Source: Chrysochromulina tobinii (Eukaryota > Haptophyta > Prymnesiales > Chrysochromulinaceae). Taken from it: 33,660 bases of DNA. Position 1 is the first letter of the stretch. Each line of letters starts with the position of its first letter. The notes beneath the pieces are model-generated. The model was not told where the DNA came from. It was given only the letters and a program-made list of their open reading frames with translations, and did not search any database. The DNA lies in the NCBI GenBank assembly GCA_001275005.1, contig JWZX01003164.1:1-33660 (forward strand), given 5' to 3'. Shown here in pieces: positions 6,661-16,666 of this stretch. A program made the translations under genes and the position numbers.

Positions 6661-9318
6661 ATGGCGGCCCTGTCGACGATCCTCGCCGCCGCCAGCTTGG
6701 GCTACCTGGCATCGTTCACGCCGTCGCACGGCGTCCAGCGCACGCCGTCCTACAGCGTCCAGCGCATGCCGATCGTGTCAATGCAGACGGGCGGCGGCGG
6801 CCTCAACGGCGCGGCCATCGCCGTAGCGGCCCAGGCTGCGACCGCCGTGATGGAGGAGGTGTCCAAGTCGGTTGCCGACAAGGGAATCGACGCGCCCGAG
6901 GCCAAGAGCTCCTTCGTCTCCATGGACACGGAGCGCGCGGGCCTTGTCGACGATGAGGGCCTACCGCTCATCTACGACAAGGACGCCATCCAAAAGTACT
7001 GGGCAGCCCAAAGCGGCGCGCTGCAGTCGCGGTGGCTCGAGTTCCTCGGCGTGACGGTGCCGTTCCTGACGCGTGTGGCGGGGCTGCTGATCTCTGGCGG
7101 CACGGACAAGCTGCAGAGCAACGCGCGCGACCTCGCGCGCGACGCGCGTGTCGGCATCGAGAAGCTCGGGCCGACGTACATCAAGATGGGACAGATGCTG
7201 TCGGTGCGACCGGATGTGCTGCCACAGGAGGCGCTCGACGAGCTGCAGATCCTGCAGGACGGCGTCGAGGGCTTCGAGCGCTCGGTGGCCGTCGCGATGG
7301 TCGAGAAGGAGCTCGGCCGACCCTTGATGGACGTCTTTGAGGAGTTTGGCGAGAATGCGGCCGCGGCGGCCTCGCTCGCTCAAGTGTACCGTGCCAAGCT
7401 ACGCTCGACGGGCGAGTGGGTGGCCGTCAAGGTGCAGCGGCCGGGCGTGCAGGCGCTCGTGTCCAAGGACCTGTACGTGCTCCGCCGCGCCGCCGAGATC
7501 TACCAGGGCCTGATCACGCGCTTCGCCCCACAGCAACGCACGAACTACGTCGCGCTACTAAACGAGTGGGCTGTGGGGTTTTACACGGAGCTCGATTTCG
7601 TCAACGAGGCGTCGAACATGAAGCGGATGGCCGAGGTGCTGCGCGAGGCGCAGGTGGTCGACGTGATCGTGCCGCGCGTGTACGACGAGTACACGACGCG
7701 CCGCGTCCTCGTGTCCCAATGGATCGATGGTAAGAAGCTCTCGGACTGCGAGCCGTCGGAGATCAAGGAGCTCATCGAGATTGGGCAGGAGTGCTTCCTG
7801 GTGCAGCTGCTGCAGGCCGGCTTCTTCCACAGCGACCCGCATCCTGGAAACCTGCTCCGGCCCCACGACCAGAGCGTGGGCCGGCTCGCTCTCATCGACT
7901 TCGGGCTCGTCGCGCGCATCCGACAGGAGGAGATGGACTCGATGGTCTCAGCTATCGTGCACCTCGCCAACAAGGACTACGCGGCGCTTGTGGATGACTT
8001 CATCAATCTCGAGATCTTGCCGAGCGACTGCAACCGTGGCAAGGTGATCCCGCTGATGGACAAGGCCCTCTCGCCCTACGTCAAGGGGGGTGGCGCCAAG
8101 CGCTACGAGGCCGAGCTCAAACAGATGTACGGCATGGACGGGACGATGGACGCAACTGTCGGGGGCTTCCAGGCCATGACGCAGGACCTGCTGACGGTGC
8201 TCAACGACATCCCCTTCTCAATCCCGCCCTACTTTGCGCTGCTCGCGCGCGCGGTCGTCACCCTCGAGGGCCTCGCCCTCTCCGTCGACCCCGATTACGG
8301 CCTCATCATCTCGGCATACCCCTTCGTCGCGCGCAAGCTGCTCTCGTCAGATCGACCTGAGCTCCAAAAGGCGCTCATGGAGGTGCTCTATGCCGGCAGC
8401 AGCTCGCTCGGCAGCGGGACGAGCCGCGGCGTCGTCACGCCGACTCGCCTCGCGTCCCTCCTCAACTCTGCCGCCGGCATCGTGGCGAAGAAGCAAGGCC
8501 AGGCCTTCGTCGACCTCGATGCGGTGCCGGAGACGGGCATCTCGCCCTCGGAGGCTCTCGCCTATGTCCTCTCCGAGGGAGCGGCGTCGCTGCGCACGCT
8601 GCTCGCGACGGAGGCCGAGACGGCGGCGGACCTGCTGCTGCGCCAGGCGCTGCGCAAATCCGTGCCCCTCATCGCCGCTGCCATCCCACAGCCACCTACG
8701 CTGCCATTCCTACCGGCGCCGCCTGAGCCTCTCTCGCTTCCGTTGCCGCTACTGCTGCCGACCCCCGATACGGGACTGGGCGGAGGCTTCAGACCGCTGC
8801 TGACGAGCGGCCAGCAGGTGCTCGACGCCCTCGCGCCGCCACTCAGCCGTGAGGAGGAGCTGTACGCGATCTCGCTCGTGGACCTCGCGCGCTCCTCCCT
8901 GGGCGAAGAGGCGGCCGCACTGCTGAACGGAGAGCTCGCTCAGTCGCCGCTCGCGGCGGTCCGCACCGCACTGCCACTGCTCGAGCTGCTCGTCGACGCT
9001 GCCGAGGCCGACGCCCGAGACGGCGTGTCCAACACGCCGCTGCTGCAGCTGGCCAAGCAGGCGATTAGCTTGCTGCGGGCTCTGCCTGCCAACCTACCCA
9101 CCCCTTTTGCCGGTACGCAACTCCCATTTGGGCGTGGCAGTGGCGCACCCACGCCCGCGGCCCCGGCGGCCACACGCACGCCCGATGCGACGGCGGAGCT
9201 CAGCGCGTCAGTGGCGGCGCTCGCACCGGCCCAGAAGGCGGCCATGCAGCACTTCCTTTCGCAGGTGGGCGGCGGGCTGCGCGGGAAGCTCGACGCACGG
9301 CTCGTCGCGTTGCGGTAA
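6661..9318 (+). CDS. ABC1K/UbiB-family atypical kinase, probably plastid
   Basis: This 885-residue protein belongs to the ABC1/UbiB/COQ8 family of atypical kinases, which support quinone and prenyl-lipid metabolism. Family motifs occur in order: IKMGQ at 174-178 (the KxGQ motif), the alanine-rich loop AAAASLAQVY at 234-243, and VAVK at 254-257 (ATP-binding lysine). FYTELDFVNEASN follows at 307-319, then HSDPHPGN at 390-397 and LIDFG at 411-415. The N-terminus MAALSTILAAASLGYLASFTP resembles a signal peptide with cleavage before SFTP. It is followed by a Ser/Arg-containing stretch, as in bipartite plastid signals of secondary algae. Plastid members such as Arabidopsis ABC1K1 and ABC1K3 sit in plastoglobules, so that is the likely location (inference). 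After about residue 560 comes a long Ala/Pro/Leu-rich extension that I do not recognise. The ATG at 6661 was chosen for its leader. The gene is intronless and convergent with the LRR gene; the 259 bp between them hold only 3' UTR-like sequence. Confidence 0.92.
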   Translation: MAALSTILAAASLGYLASFTPSHGVQRTPSYSVQRMPIVSMQTGGGGLNGAAIAVAAQAATAVMEEVSKSVADKGIDAPEAKSSFVSMDTERAGLVDDEGLPLIYDKDAIQKYWAAQSGALQSRWLEFLGVTVPFLTRVAGLLISGGTDKLQSNARDLARDARVGIEKLGPTYIKMGQMLSVRPDVLPQEALDELQILQDGVEGFERSVAVAMVEKELGRPLMDVFEEFGENAAAAASLAQVYRAKLRSTGEWVAVKVQRPGVQALVSKDLYVLRRAAEIYQGLITRFAPQQRTNYVALLNEWAVGFYTELDFVNEASNMKRMAEVLREAQVVDVIVPRVYDEYTTRRVLVSQWIDGKKLSDCEPSEIKELIEIGQECFLVQLLQAGFFHSDPHPGNLLRPHDQSVGRLALIDFGLVARIRQEEMDSMVSAIVHLANKDYAALVDDFINLEILPSDCNRGKVIPLMDKALSPYVKGGGAKRYEAELKQMYGMDGTMDATVGGFQAMTQDLLTVLNDIPFSIPPYFALLARAVVTLEGLALSVDPDYGLIISAYPFVARKLLSSDRPELQKALMEVLYAGSSSLGSGTSRGVVTPTRLASLLNSAAGIVAKKQGQAFVDLDAVPETGISPSEALAYVLSEGAASLRTLLATEAETAADLLLRQALRKSVPLIAAAIPQPPTLPFLPAPPEPLSLPLPLLLPTPDTGLGGGFRPLLTSGQQVLDALAPPLSREEELYAISLVDLARSSLGEEAAALLNGELAQSPLAAVRTALPLLELLVDAAEADARDGVSNTPLLQLAKQAISLLRALPANLPTPFAGTQLPFGRGSGAPTPAAPAATRTPDATAELSASVAALAPAQKAAMQHFLSQVGGGLRGKLDARLVALR

Positions 9319-9577
9319 TAGACGATTGCGCGTTACAGACGACGTCGGCATGTCACTTCATGGAAGCGCGGGCGCAGCGGTACTAATGGTAACTTGTCGT
9401 TCCCGGCGCCCGGCTCAGTCCAGCTTTTTACACGTACCTACGTTTAATAACAAATAAGTTTTTCAGTTTCACGCGCGCATCAACCGAACGCATTGTACCG
9501 TACGTTGATCTCTGCATCATCGGATTGTAGTGTACTGAGTACTCCGCTCAGAGCGACGAGAGTATCTAACTATATGA

Positions 9578-12500
9578 TTAAGTTGTCGAAATGCCATCCG
9601 CATCCCGCTCGGCCGTTAGCTCCTTCCGCTGCTTCTGCGCATCGACCATGCGCATATTTTGCTGCTCCACGATGGCTGGCTCCTCGTCTGCCGTCGCTTG
9701 CAACAATCGCTTCTCCGCCTGCAGCTTCTGCCTCTGGTAGTCTGCTTCAGCCTGGTGCTTTCGCACATTCGCCTGCACTCTCGTGGCGGCATCGTTCTCT
9801 ATTTTGCTATGGTCGGGGTGCACCCCAGCGTCCGTCTTCTCCTCCTGCACCACGGCGGCTGGCTCCTCGTCTGCCGTCGCTTGCAACAATCGCTTCTCCG
9901 CCTGCAGCTTCTGCCTCTGGTAGTCTGCTTCAGCCTGGTGCTTTCGCACATTCGCCTGCACCCCCTCGACGGCGTCGTTCTCCTTCTTGCTCGGGTCCGC
10001 CTTGACCTCTGTATGAGGGAGGGCGGCGGCCACGGAGGGCGAACGACTGGCCTCCAGGCGAACGAATCGCCACTTTGACTTATCCACGACACGCTCCCAG
10101 TATGCGTCGCCATCCCTAGCGATCTGCTCCAGCTGCTCGAGGCGGCCACTGTCCTGAGTCATGTGCTCATTATTGTAGAGCCTGAAAAACTCGAGCTTCG
10201 TACACTGCTTCTCAACAAGCCACGCCGGTGGCACCGTGCCGGTCAATTGGTTGTTGGTAAAATCCACTTTTTCGAGCGCCTGGCAGTTTGCGAGCGTGTC
10301 CGGAATTGCACCGCTCAGCTGATTGTTGTTGAGGAACAATTCCTTTAGCTTCATCAGGCCCGCGTCCTTGTGCAACCGCTTGAGCTCGTCAAGCCGTGCC
10401 TCATCCTCTTTGCCCATCTTGGAGCCGCTATTCTTTGCCTCTTCTTTCCGTTTCGTGAGATCTTTCATCTCCTCCTTCTCCCCGCCCGACAGGCCACCGA
10501 ACCTAGATGGGATGCTGCCCTTCAGCTTGTTGTTGTCCAGACAGAGGCGCTCAAGGTTTTTGAGCTCGCCGAGCTCTGCAGGCAGCTCGCCAGTGAGCTC
10601 GCAGTAGTTGAGGCTCAAGTTTTTGAGCTTCGTCATGAATTTGAAGGCCCTCGGGATCATACCTTTGAGGCTATTATAGCCCAGATGCAGGGTCTCCATT
10701 TCTATACAGGTCGCGAGCTTCTCTGGGAGCGTGCCGTGCAGTCCACGGCCCTTGAGGTTGAGCGTACGCAGCCGGTGGCAATGGAGCTGCTGGTCCCGCC
10801 GGGCGATGAGCAGGTCGTGCAGCGAGCAGTCCTTAAAGTCGTTCATCTTTGTCTGCCGCGTCAAATCCTTGATAGCAGGCCAATGTTTGCCCTTTTCCCC
10901 CTTCCACGTTTTCTGCCATGCAGCCGAATTGCCTGCCAGCGAAAGCTCAAGTAGCGGGCACTCGTCCTTCTGCAGCAGCTCTTGTAGCATTTTTTGCAGC
11001 TTCTCCCGAAGCCCATCGGCGAGCGTTGAGTTGGAGCACTTGAGGTGGAGCACAACGCCCTCACCCGCGCGACGAAGTGCTTGCTCAGTGAGCTTGCCCT
11101 GATGCTCAACCGTCACCGGCTCGAGAGCACCGAGGATGCGCGCTCCCTTGTACAGCACGTGAAGATCGTGCTTGAGGTCAAAGAGTGGCTTGACGTGCAG
11201 CTGCAGCTCGGCGATGATCCAATCCGAATCCTCGAGCTTGAGCCACAGGTTGAGAAGGATGTCGCGGTTCCCACCGGCTTTGATTGCGTCGTAGTCGGGA
11301 TTGATGCGATCCTTGGCGCGGCAGACAATTGCGCGAGACAATTGATCCGAGTCCCCTTGATAGCCATCGTGGTCATCGTCGGTCGAACGTTGCAGCTCGC
11401 CGTCGGCGCCGCTGGTGAGGAAGCTCAAGGCGACAGCCATCGCGTGCAGGGACGGAAAGACAAGGGTGCAACGCACGAGGTCGCAAAGCTTCCTGTAGTT
11501 GCCGGCATATTCTTCAGCAACCTTGGCGCAGCAGCGCGGTACGCCCTTGATTGAAGCCCCCCCCTCGTCTGTCACCTTGTCCTTCGCTTTTGGGCACGTT
11601 TTTTCAACATGCGTCTTAACCGCGTCCATAACCTTCTCGAGCACTGGAACGGCTTTCTTCGCCTTGTGGATCAACGCCAGCAGAGTGTTGAGAGCATCGT
11701 CGGCGCCGGCGCCACTGGGTTGCACCATATCCACCTTGAGCTTGTTCACCTCTTTGCAGCGCACCTTCATGTACTCGAGTGCGTCTTCCGTGATTGCCGG
11801 TGCGCCCTCCTCGATGCGCTGCTTCTCGTCTTTGCGCAGCTTTGCGTACGCTGCGTTGAAACGGAAGACCGACTGGTTGAGGAGCGGCCTGTACTGCGAG
11901 ATCGCGTTGTCACGCCGTTCAGGGTAGCTCTTCTCCATCTTCTCCAAGTCCTTCCTCTTCTCCGAAATTTTCTTCTCGAGCTCTGTGATGTCTTCGTTGT
12001 GATGAGTACGGTCTTGCTCGCGCATCAACTCCGTGCCCATTTCCTTCATCTCCTTGAGCTGATGCGCGAGTTCATTGATGGTGGTCCTCATCCGAGTCTG
12101 CGCGTTGAGCATCGCCGAGCATTCTTCCACGCACAATGCCACAGGCGCAACGGACTTGCTCAGGTTGGACGGATCGAAGTGTTTGAGCAGCGTGTCAGCA
12201 TTCAGAGGGTCGGGTTCCACTTCCTGCTGCTGCTCTTCCACCTTCGGCGGTTGATGTTCACCGTCTCGCGAGGAGGCGTCGGATCCTTTGACTGAGTGCA
12301 AGGCCACCCAAGTCTTGTCCTGAACCGAATGGTCGAAGAGGAACAGCTCGTCTCCTTCCTGGAGCTCCTTTTCGAATTCTTTGTGATGCGATCGGTCCAC
12401 TTGACCCGGAAGGACCTGCCCGTTCGCCGCGTCCGGGAACATGTTGTCAAACTCTTTGCGTACGAAGCCCGCGTTGACATCCCGCCCTGTTTCGAGCGCG

Positions 12501-13873
12501 CGCATGCGGCCTCGGCTGTACACCATCTCCCAGGGCGCAAAGCAGCCGCAGACAAAGACCTGGTAGTTGTGGCTCGTGCGCGCGCGACGCATCACTTCTC
12601 TCAGGAACTTGTGTGGATCTTTGCCCATTGTGTCGTAGACGACATGGTAGCCAGCGACGAACGCACGATCAACAAAGGCGTCCGTCATCTCCTTCTTTTT
12701 GAACGGCTGCCAGAGCATCTTCTTTCGCACGAGGAACTGCGAGCGCATGGTGGCGCTCGAGAGCGCCAGGTAGTGACCGTCGACAGAGAACCCGTCCTCT
12801 TGGAACTGGCCGTCGGGCGAAATCCACTTTGTAGGCTTCAGCCGGTCGCCATACTCCTCCTGCACCGACTTCAACTTCGCTGCGTGAGCCCCGGAGATGC
12901 ACAGGCGGTACTCGCGGCAATACATGCGGCAATCATCGGGGTCGAGGTGGACAAATTCCTCCGGCGACCATCGCTTGAGCCTGTATAGCTCCTTGAGCGC
13001 GTAGCTCTTGCCGCATCCAGGCGGGCCATACATTATGATCAGCCGCGGCCTGTCTTTCTGAGGAGCCTGTTTCCCCTTCGTGACGTCCGTGTAGTACTTC
13101 TCCGCATCCTCAAGATCTTCGACGATGTCGATCGCGCCGCCTAATTGAGTCGCGGCCTCGCTTAGGTCGACGATGGAGTAACGTGCGAGGTGCACCACAG
13201 CGTCCGTCTTCTCCTCCTGCACCACGACGGCTGGCTCCTTGTTTGCCGTCGCTTGCAACAATCGCTTCTCCTCCGTCTCCGCCTGCAGCTTCTGCTTCTG
13301 GTAGTCTGCTTCAGCCTGGTGCTTTCGCACATTCGCCTGCACTCTCGTGGCGGCATCGTTCTCCTTCTTGCTCGGGTCCGCCTTGACCTCTGTATGAGGG
13401 AGGGCGGCGGCCACCCTGGGCGGCTGCCCGCTTGCTGCCGCTGGCGACGCCCTGGTGATGCCCACGAGCTCAGTCAGCTGCCGGTTGGGTTGCTGCTGAT
13501 CGTCCAGCTTGCTGCGCAGCTCATCGAGCATGCTGCGCAGCTCACGCTTGCCACGTTCGGATTCGTCGAGCTGTCCCTGCAGCTCTCGATTCCGCCCCTC
13601 CAGCTCCTGCACCCGTGCCTGTAGAGCCTGAAACGGTCCTGAGGCATTTGCGACCCCGACGGTGAAGTCGTTGCCGTCAATTGACTCGCCTTCGATGCGG
13701 CGCAGCGCTCTCACCGGCTGGGATGGAAATAGATCGAATTTTGCAAAATCGACAACTTGCCGCACGCGATCGGGCAGTTTCCCAGTCCAACGCCTCAGGA
13801 ACGCTTCGTCGCGCGCGTATTCGCGCGCGCCGCCGCCGCGCTCATCGGTTGCTTGAGGCTCAATTGCGTCCAT
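9578..13873 (-). CDS. Multidomain protein: zeta-like P-loop kinase, RelA/SpoT-like domain, LRRs, IQ-like repeats
   Basis: This 1431-residue intronless protein combines several modules. Residues about 83-125 form a coiled coil. At about 155-225 lies a charged module with an IQ-like core (AATRVQANVRKHQAE). A P-loop domain follows at about 275-490, with GPPGCGKS near 281-288, HLDPDDCR and VVYDTMGKDPHKFL. This order matches zeta-toxin-type kinases, which phosphorylate small molecules in bacteria; the role in eukaryotes is unknown. A second coiled coil covers about 590-690. Residues about 770-905 (DLVRCTLVF, RAKDRINP, GGNRDILLNL, AELQLHVKPL, LHVLYKGAR) follow the motif order of RelA/SpoT-like nucleotidyltransferases; this is tentative. 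Plant-type LRRs (LxGxIP or LxGxLP) run from about 1030 to 1225. They are interrupted by a Lys/Glu-rich insert near 1120-1160. Two further IQ-like modules close the protein. The ATG at 13873 was used because the frame upstream continues only through a GTG. Function is unknown; a sensor or signalling role is only a guess. Confidence 0.82.
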   Translation of the reverse strand: MDAIEPQATDERGGGAREYARDEAFLRRWTGKLPDRVRQVVDFAKFDLFPSQPVRALRRIEGESIDGNDFTVGVANASGPFQALQARVQELEGRNRELQGQLDESERGKRELRSMLDELRSKLDDQQQPNRQLTELVGITRASPAAASGQPPRVAAALPHTEVKADPSKKENDAATRVQANVRKHQAEADYQKQKLQAETEEKRLLQATANKEPAVVVQEEKTDAVVHLARYSIVDLSEAATQLGGAIDIVEDLEDAEKYYTDVTKGKQAPQKDRPRLIIMYGPPGCGKSYALKELYRLKRWSPEEFVHLDPDDCRMYCREYRLCISGAHAAKLKSVQEEYGDRLKPTKWISPDGQFQEDGFSVDGHYLALSSATMRSQFLVRKKMLWQPFKKKEMTDAFVDRAFVAGYHVVYDTMGKDPHKFLREVMRRARTSHNYQVFVCGCFAPWEMVYSRGRMRALETGRDVNAGFVRKEFDNMFPDAANGQVLPGQVDRSHHKEFEKELQEGDELFLFDHSVQDKTWVALHSVKGSDASSRDGEHQPPKVEEQQQEVEPDPLNADTLLKHFDPSNLSKSVAPVALCVEECSAMLNAQTRMRTTINELAHQLKEMKEMGTELMREQDRTHHNEDITELEKKISEKRKDLEKMEKSYPERRDNAISQYRPLLNQSVFRFNAAYAKLRKDEKQRIEEGAPAITEDALEYMKVRCKEVNKLKVDMVQPSGAGADDALNTLLALIHKAKKAVPVLEKVMDAVKTHVEKTCPKAKDKVTDEGGASIKGVPRCCAKVAEEYAGNYRKLCDLVRCTLVFPSLHAMAVALSFLTSGADGELQRSTDDDHDGYQGDSDQLSRAIVCRAKDRINPDYDAIKAGGNRDILLNLWLKLEDSDWIIAELQLHVKPLFDLKHDLHVLYKGARILGALEPVTVEHQGKLTEQALRRAGEGVVLHLKCSNSTLADGLREKLQKMLQELLQKDECPLLELSLAGNSAAWQKTWKGEKGKHWPAIKDLTRQTKMNDFKDCSLHDLLIARRDQQLHCHRLRTLNLKGRGLHGTLPEKLATCIEMETLHLGYNSLKGMIPRAFKFMTKLKNLSLNYCELTGELPAELGELKNLERLCLDNNKLKGSIPSRFGGLSGGEKEEMKDLTKRKEEAKNSGSKMGKEDEARLDELKRLHKDAGLMKLKELFLNNNQLSGAIPDTLANCQALEKVDFTNNQLTGTVPPAWLVEKQCTKLEFFRLYNNEHMTQDSGRLEQLEQIARDGDAYWERVVDKSKWRFVRLEASRSPSVAAALPHTEVKADPSKKENDAVEGVQANVRKHQAEADYQRQKLQAEKRLLQATADEEPAAVVQEEKTDAGVHPDHSKIENDAATRVQANVRKHQAEADYQRQKLQAEKRLLQATADEEPAIVEQQNMRMVDAQKQRKELTAERDADGISTT
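9673..10034 (-). repeat. Two tandem copies of the IQ-like module (C-terminal end of the LRR protein)
   Basis: Two near-identical copies of about 170 bp encode DAATRVQANVRKHQAEADYQ (or DAVEGVQANV...), then a QKLQAEKRLLQATADEEPA-type helix. A third copy lies 3.2 kb away at 13191-13415 in the N-terminal part of the same gene. The copies are very similar at DNA level, including silent positions, which implies recent duplication or gene conversion. Confidence 0.85.
13191..13415 (-). repeat. Third copy of the IQ-like module (N-terminal part of the LRR protein)
   Basis: Same module as at 9673-10034, here with an added EE segment (QAETEEKRLLQ). It also shares the flank VAAALPHTEVKADPSKKEND with the first C-terminal copy. 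All three are in the same orientation and reading frame. Confidence 0.85.
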
Positions 13874-14200
13874 CCAACGAAAGATCACGGAAGGCGGTGT
13901 GAACGTTACCGGTACATGTATCGGTAGCGCGATACACGCGCTGTCTTCAATAGTACCGAGGGCGGGAAAAGCGGGGAGAAGTTCCTGGAAGACTCCTGGA
14001 AGTACATTTAAGGAACGGTCCGACGGTTACGTAAGATCTTCCGTCGTACCTACAGTTTGTGGCCTTTGCCCCCGGCATGCATGATTCGGATCCGCTTTCA
14101 ACACGTTTCGTGAGAATTGTCGGTTTCGTGCATTCGTGTGCGGCTCCGCCTCGGCGGGCTCCTTAGACTCCTTAGCAGCGTGTGACGGCCACTGCTTCAG
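13874..14200. promoter_or_regulatory. Divergent intergenic region, LRR gene and 14201 gene
   Basis: The 327 bp separate two divergent ATGs, so both 5' UTRs and promoters should be here. It is less GC-rich than the genes. I found no recognisable core-promoter motif and no gene. Confidence 0.45.
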
Positions 14201-16466
14201 ATGGCGGCGCCCGATCTGGCAAGGCACCCGACCAGCAAATTCTCCCATGGGAGAACGTTGATCACTCAGCTAGAGACCGAGCCGAGCGCCTACGTTCAAT
14301 CCTACCTCGCCGCCGCCGGGCCACCTACAGAGATGTACATGGATGCGCTACGATCTGGCGGCAGCCTCAACATATTGCCATACGGGCGCAAGGGCCATTG
14401 GCCGGAAAGGCGCTTTGAGCAGTCTCTGGCGAAGGTGATGGCTCCACAACCACTGATCAACCATCCTCAAACGGTGTCGGCACCATCTATCGGGAAGCAC
14501 GCCGCCAGACAGGTCTCGACTGAACCAGCTGTTGGCAGGCACAACGTGTCGAAGAAGACTGCCCTCGTACCATCGGCCTCCATGCCAGCTCACAAAGACC
14601 GTGACGGTGATGTTTCAGTCGTACTTTCGAAGAACGACCGACACTCGCACAGCCTCCTTGAGCGCATCGATGAGCTCCGTGTGCAGCGCGGAGGTGCTCC
14701 AAAGATGCTGACGGCACTCTCGCATGCGGGGGCGAAATGGCTCAAAGTCAAGCAGCAGGGGGTTGCTTCGATCGCAGCGCTGCGCGTGCTGCGGGACGAC
14801 ACCCTCCAAGGGGCGTCTCGAGGGGCGTCCAGGGATCGCATTCTACGTCCGCTACTGATGCGCAAGGAGCTGCTCAAGCTCAGCGCGAGCGCCCCCAATT
14901 GGTGGAAGATGCCAGAAACGTCCGTGGAGGCCGCCGAGCGCTTCGATACGAAGCACCGCGCAAGAAGTGCAAGGGCAGACCAGCTGTGCATACTCTCGCG
15001 CAAGGCGACAAGCCCTCGCGACGCGCTGGCTCTCAAGTTTGACGAAGCTTTATTCGCCGTGCGCACCAATCGCTACTTTGAGCTCCGGGCTGTTGCACCT
15101 GCCGAGAAGGTGATCCCTCGTGCGCGCAGACCCAAGGAAGGGAAAGTGATCGAGCCCAAGCCCTTTGATGTGTACAAGAGCATCTGGGAGCCGAGACGCA
15201 AAGACGCCGATTCGAGAGACGTGTACGACACGGACGAGGTGGAATTTAATCGCTTCAGCATCGATTGGGAGGAGCTCCTCAGACTCGGCATCACCAAGCT
15301 CATATTAATGCACGACGATGGCGGCGACGACGGGGTCGAGGATGAGGACGGTGATGGAATCCCGGACGAGGTGGAGGACGTGGGCATGGTGCTGTGGAAG
15401 ATCCACGATGTGCTGAGCAGCATCTACACGTACTACTCAATTCAGAGCGGCAGCATCTCCGATGGCATCGGCCTGAATGCATGGACGGACTTTACCGATG
15501 ATTTCAACTTGGTCTCCAAGACGAGCCAGTTTTGCCAGCGCAAAGACGTCGACTTGATCTTCATCGAGGTGAATGCGAAGTCCAAGTTGGCCGCGCGCGA
15601 GATTAAAAAGCAACCGTCCACGCGCGAGCTCGCAGTAGACGGTGGCGGCGAGCTCTCCCTTTCGCGCCTAGAGTTCTACCAGGCCCTGGTGCGCCTGGCG
15701 ATCTGCAAGTATGTGAAGGGCGGCGAAATCCCGGACGTTTCGGATGCGGTCGAGCGGCTGGTCTCCACCGACATCATGAATCGAGCTATCGCCCTTGAGT
15801 CAAGGAATCGAGAGCATCTCGTCGTCGACGCCAACCTCTTTCGAGCGCGCTATGCCTACACAAAGCCAGTCTGCACGGTGCTCGAGGCAAACTTGCCATC
15901 GCTCGAAACTCTGTACGACGCGCTCTGCAACAGAAGTTACGCCCGCATGAAGCCTCGAGGCTCGAAGGATCGACTCGCAGTGGGAGAGTGGTTGGGCTTT
16001 CTCGTACGAATCGAAGCTCATCGGCAAAGATATTTCGGAGCGCGATGCCATGTTGTGCTTTGCCTTTTCCAGAATGGTCGTTGTGGACACTAGAACAGAG
16101 ATTGGAAAGCGGCGCGACGCGATGATCCAGTTCCAAGGCTTTATGGAGGCTTTGTGCCGTGCCTCGACGCTGAAAGCCCTGCCGACGGCGGCCGAGCTCA
16201 AGGCAGCAGGTTGCGACAACGCGCCTCAGTGGATCGAGGAGAATCACGACAAGTACATGGCCATTCTGAGCACGCGGGGAACGCCATGGGGCATCGATCC
16301 CGTTCGGCCAGTTGAAGAATCGCTGCAGATGGTGCTTGATATTGTGCACCATGCGGTCGCGAAGACGACCTCAAGCGCCCAGGCTGGTGACATCTCAGTT
16401 CGCAGTCGCGTCGTCTCGACAGAGCAGGCCATGCGATTTGTGACGAAGCTCAAGGGAAGGGGTTAA
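14201..16466 (+). CDS. Unrecognised protein with an acidic EF-hand-like loop, split by a one-base frameshift
   Basis: The frame from ATG 14201 runs to 16093, but family-like sequence passes to another frame near 16004. Reading CTC (16001-16003), skipping G16004 and continuing TAC GAA TCG joins GEWLGFL to YESKLIGKDISERDAM. It then stays open to 16466, giving about 754 residues. The rest of the first frame after 16004 (VRIEAHRQRYFG...) looks unlike its surroundings. A single-base insertion, a sequencing error or an undetected splice could explain this; an intron with standard ends does not fit well. The N-terminal third is basic and Ser/Ala-rich. Residues near 378-392 contain DEDGDGIPDEVED, an EF-hand/calcium-loop-like sequence. 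The C-terminal half is helical, with blocks FYQALVRLAICKYVKGG, VVDANLFRARYAYTKP and FAFSRMVVVDTRTEIG, suggesting a conserved protist protein. I do not know its function. Its promoter is shared with the divergent LRR gene. Confidence 0.65.
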
Positions 16467-16666
16467 GGCTTGAACCAGCCGTGTGACAACCGCGGAACTG
16501 CTATCCGGGAAAACAGAGCTACAGCCATGGAACACTTCATGACACTTTCAACCGAGGGAGCGAGCATGCATTCCTCTTTTATCCTGTGAGCTGTGTTAGA
16601 AAAATACGATTTCGTTCATGTTCACTTTTCGTAGGGAAGTTGCTGGAGGCCGCCAGGTCAGACACG

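Noticed and set aside
16001-16040. Mini-intron to explain the frameshift in the 14201 gene
   Set aside because: Possible GT...AG pairs are 13-26 nt long and do not restore the expected frame.
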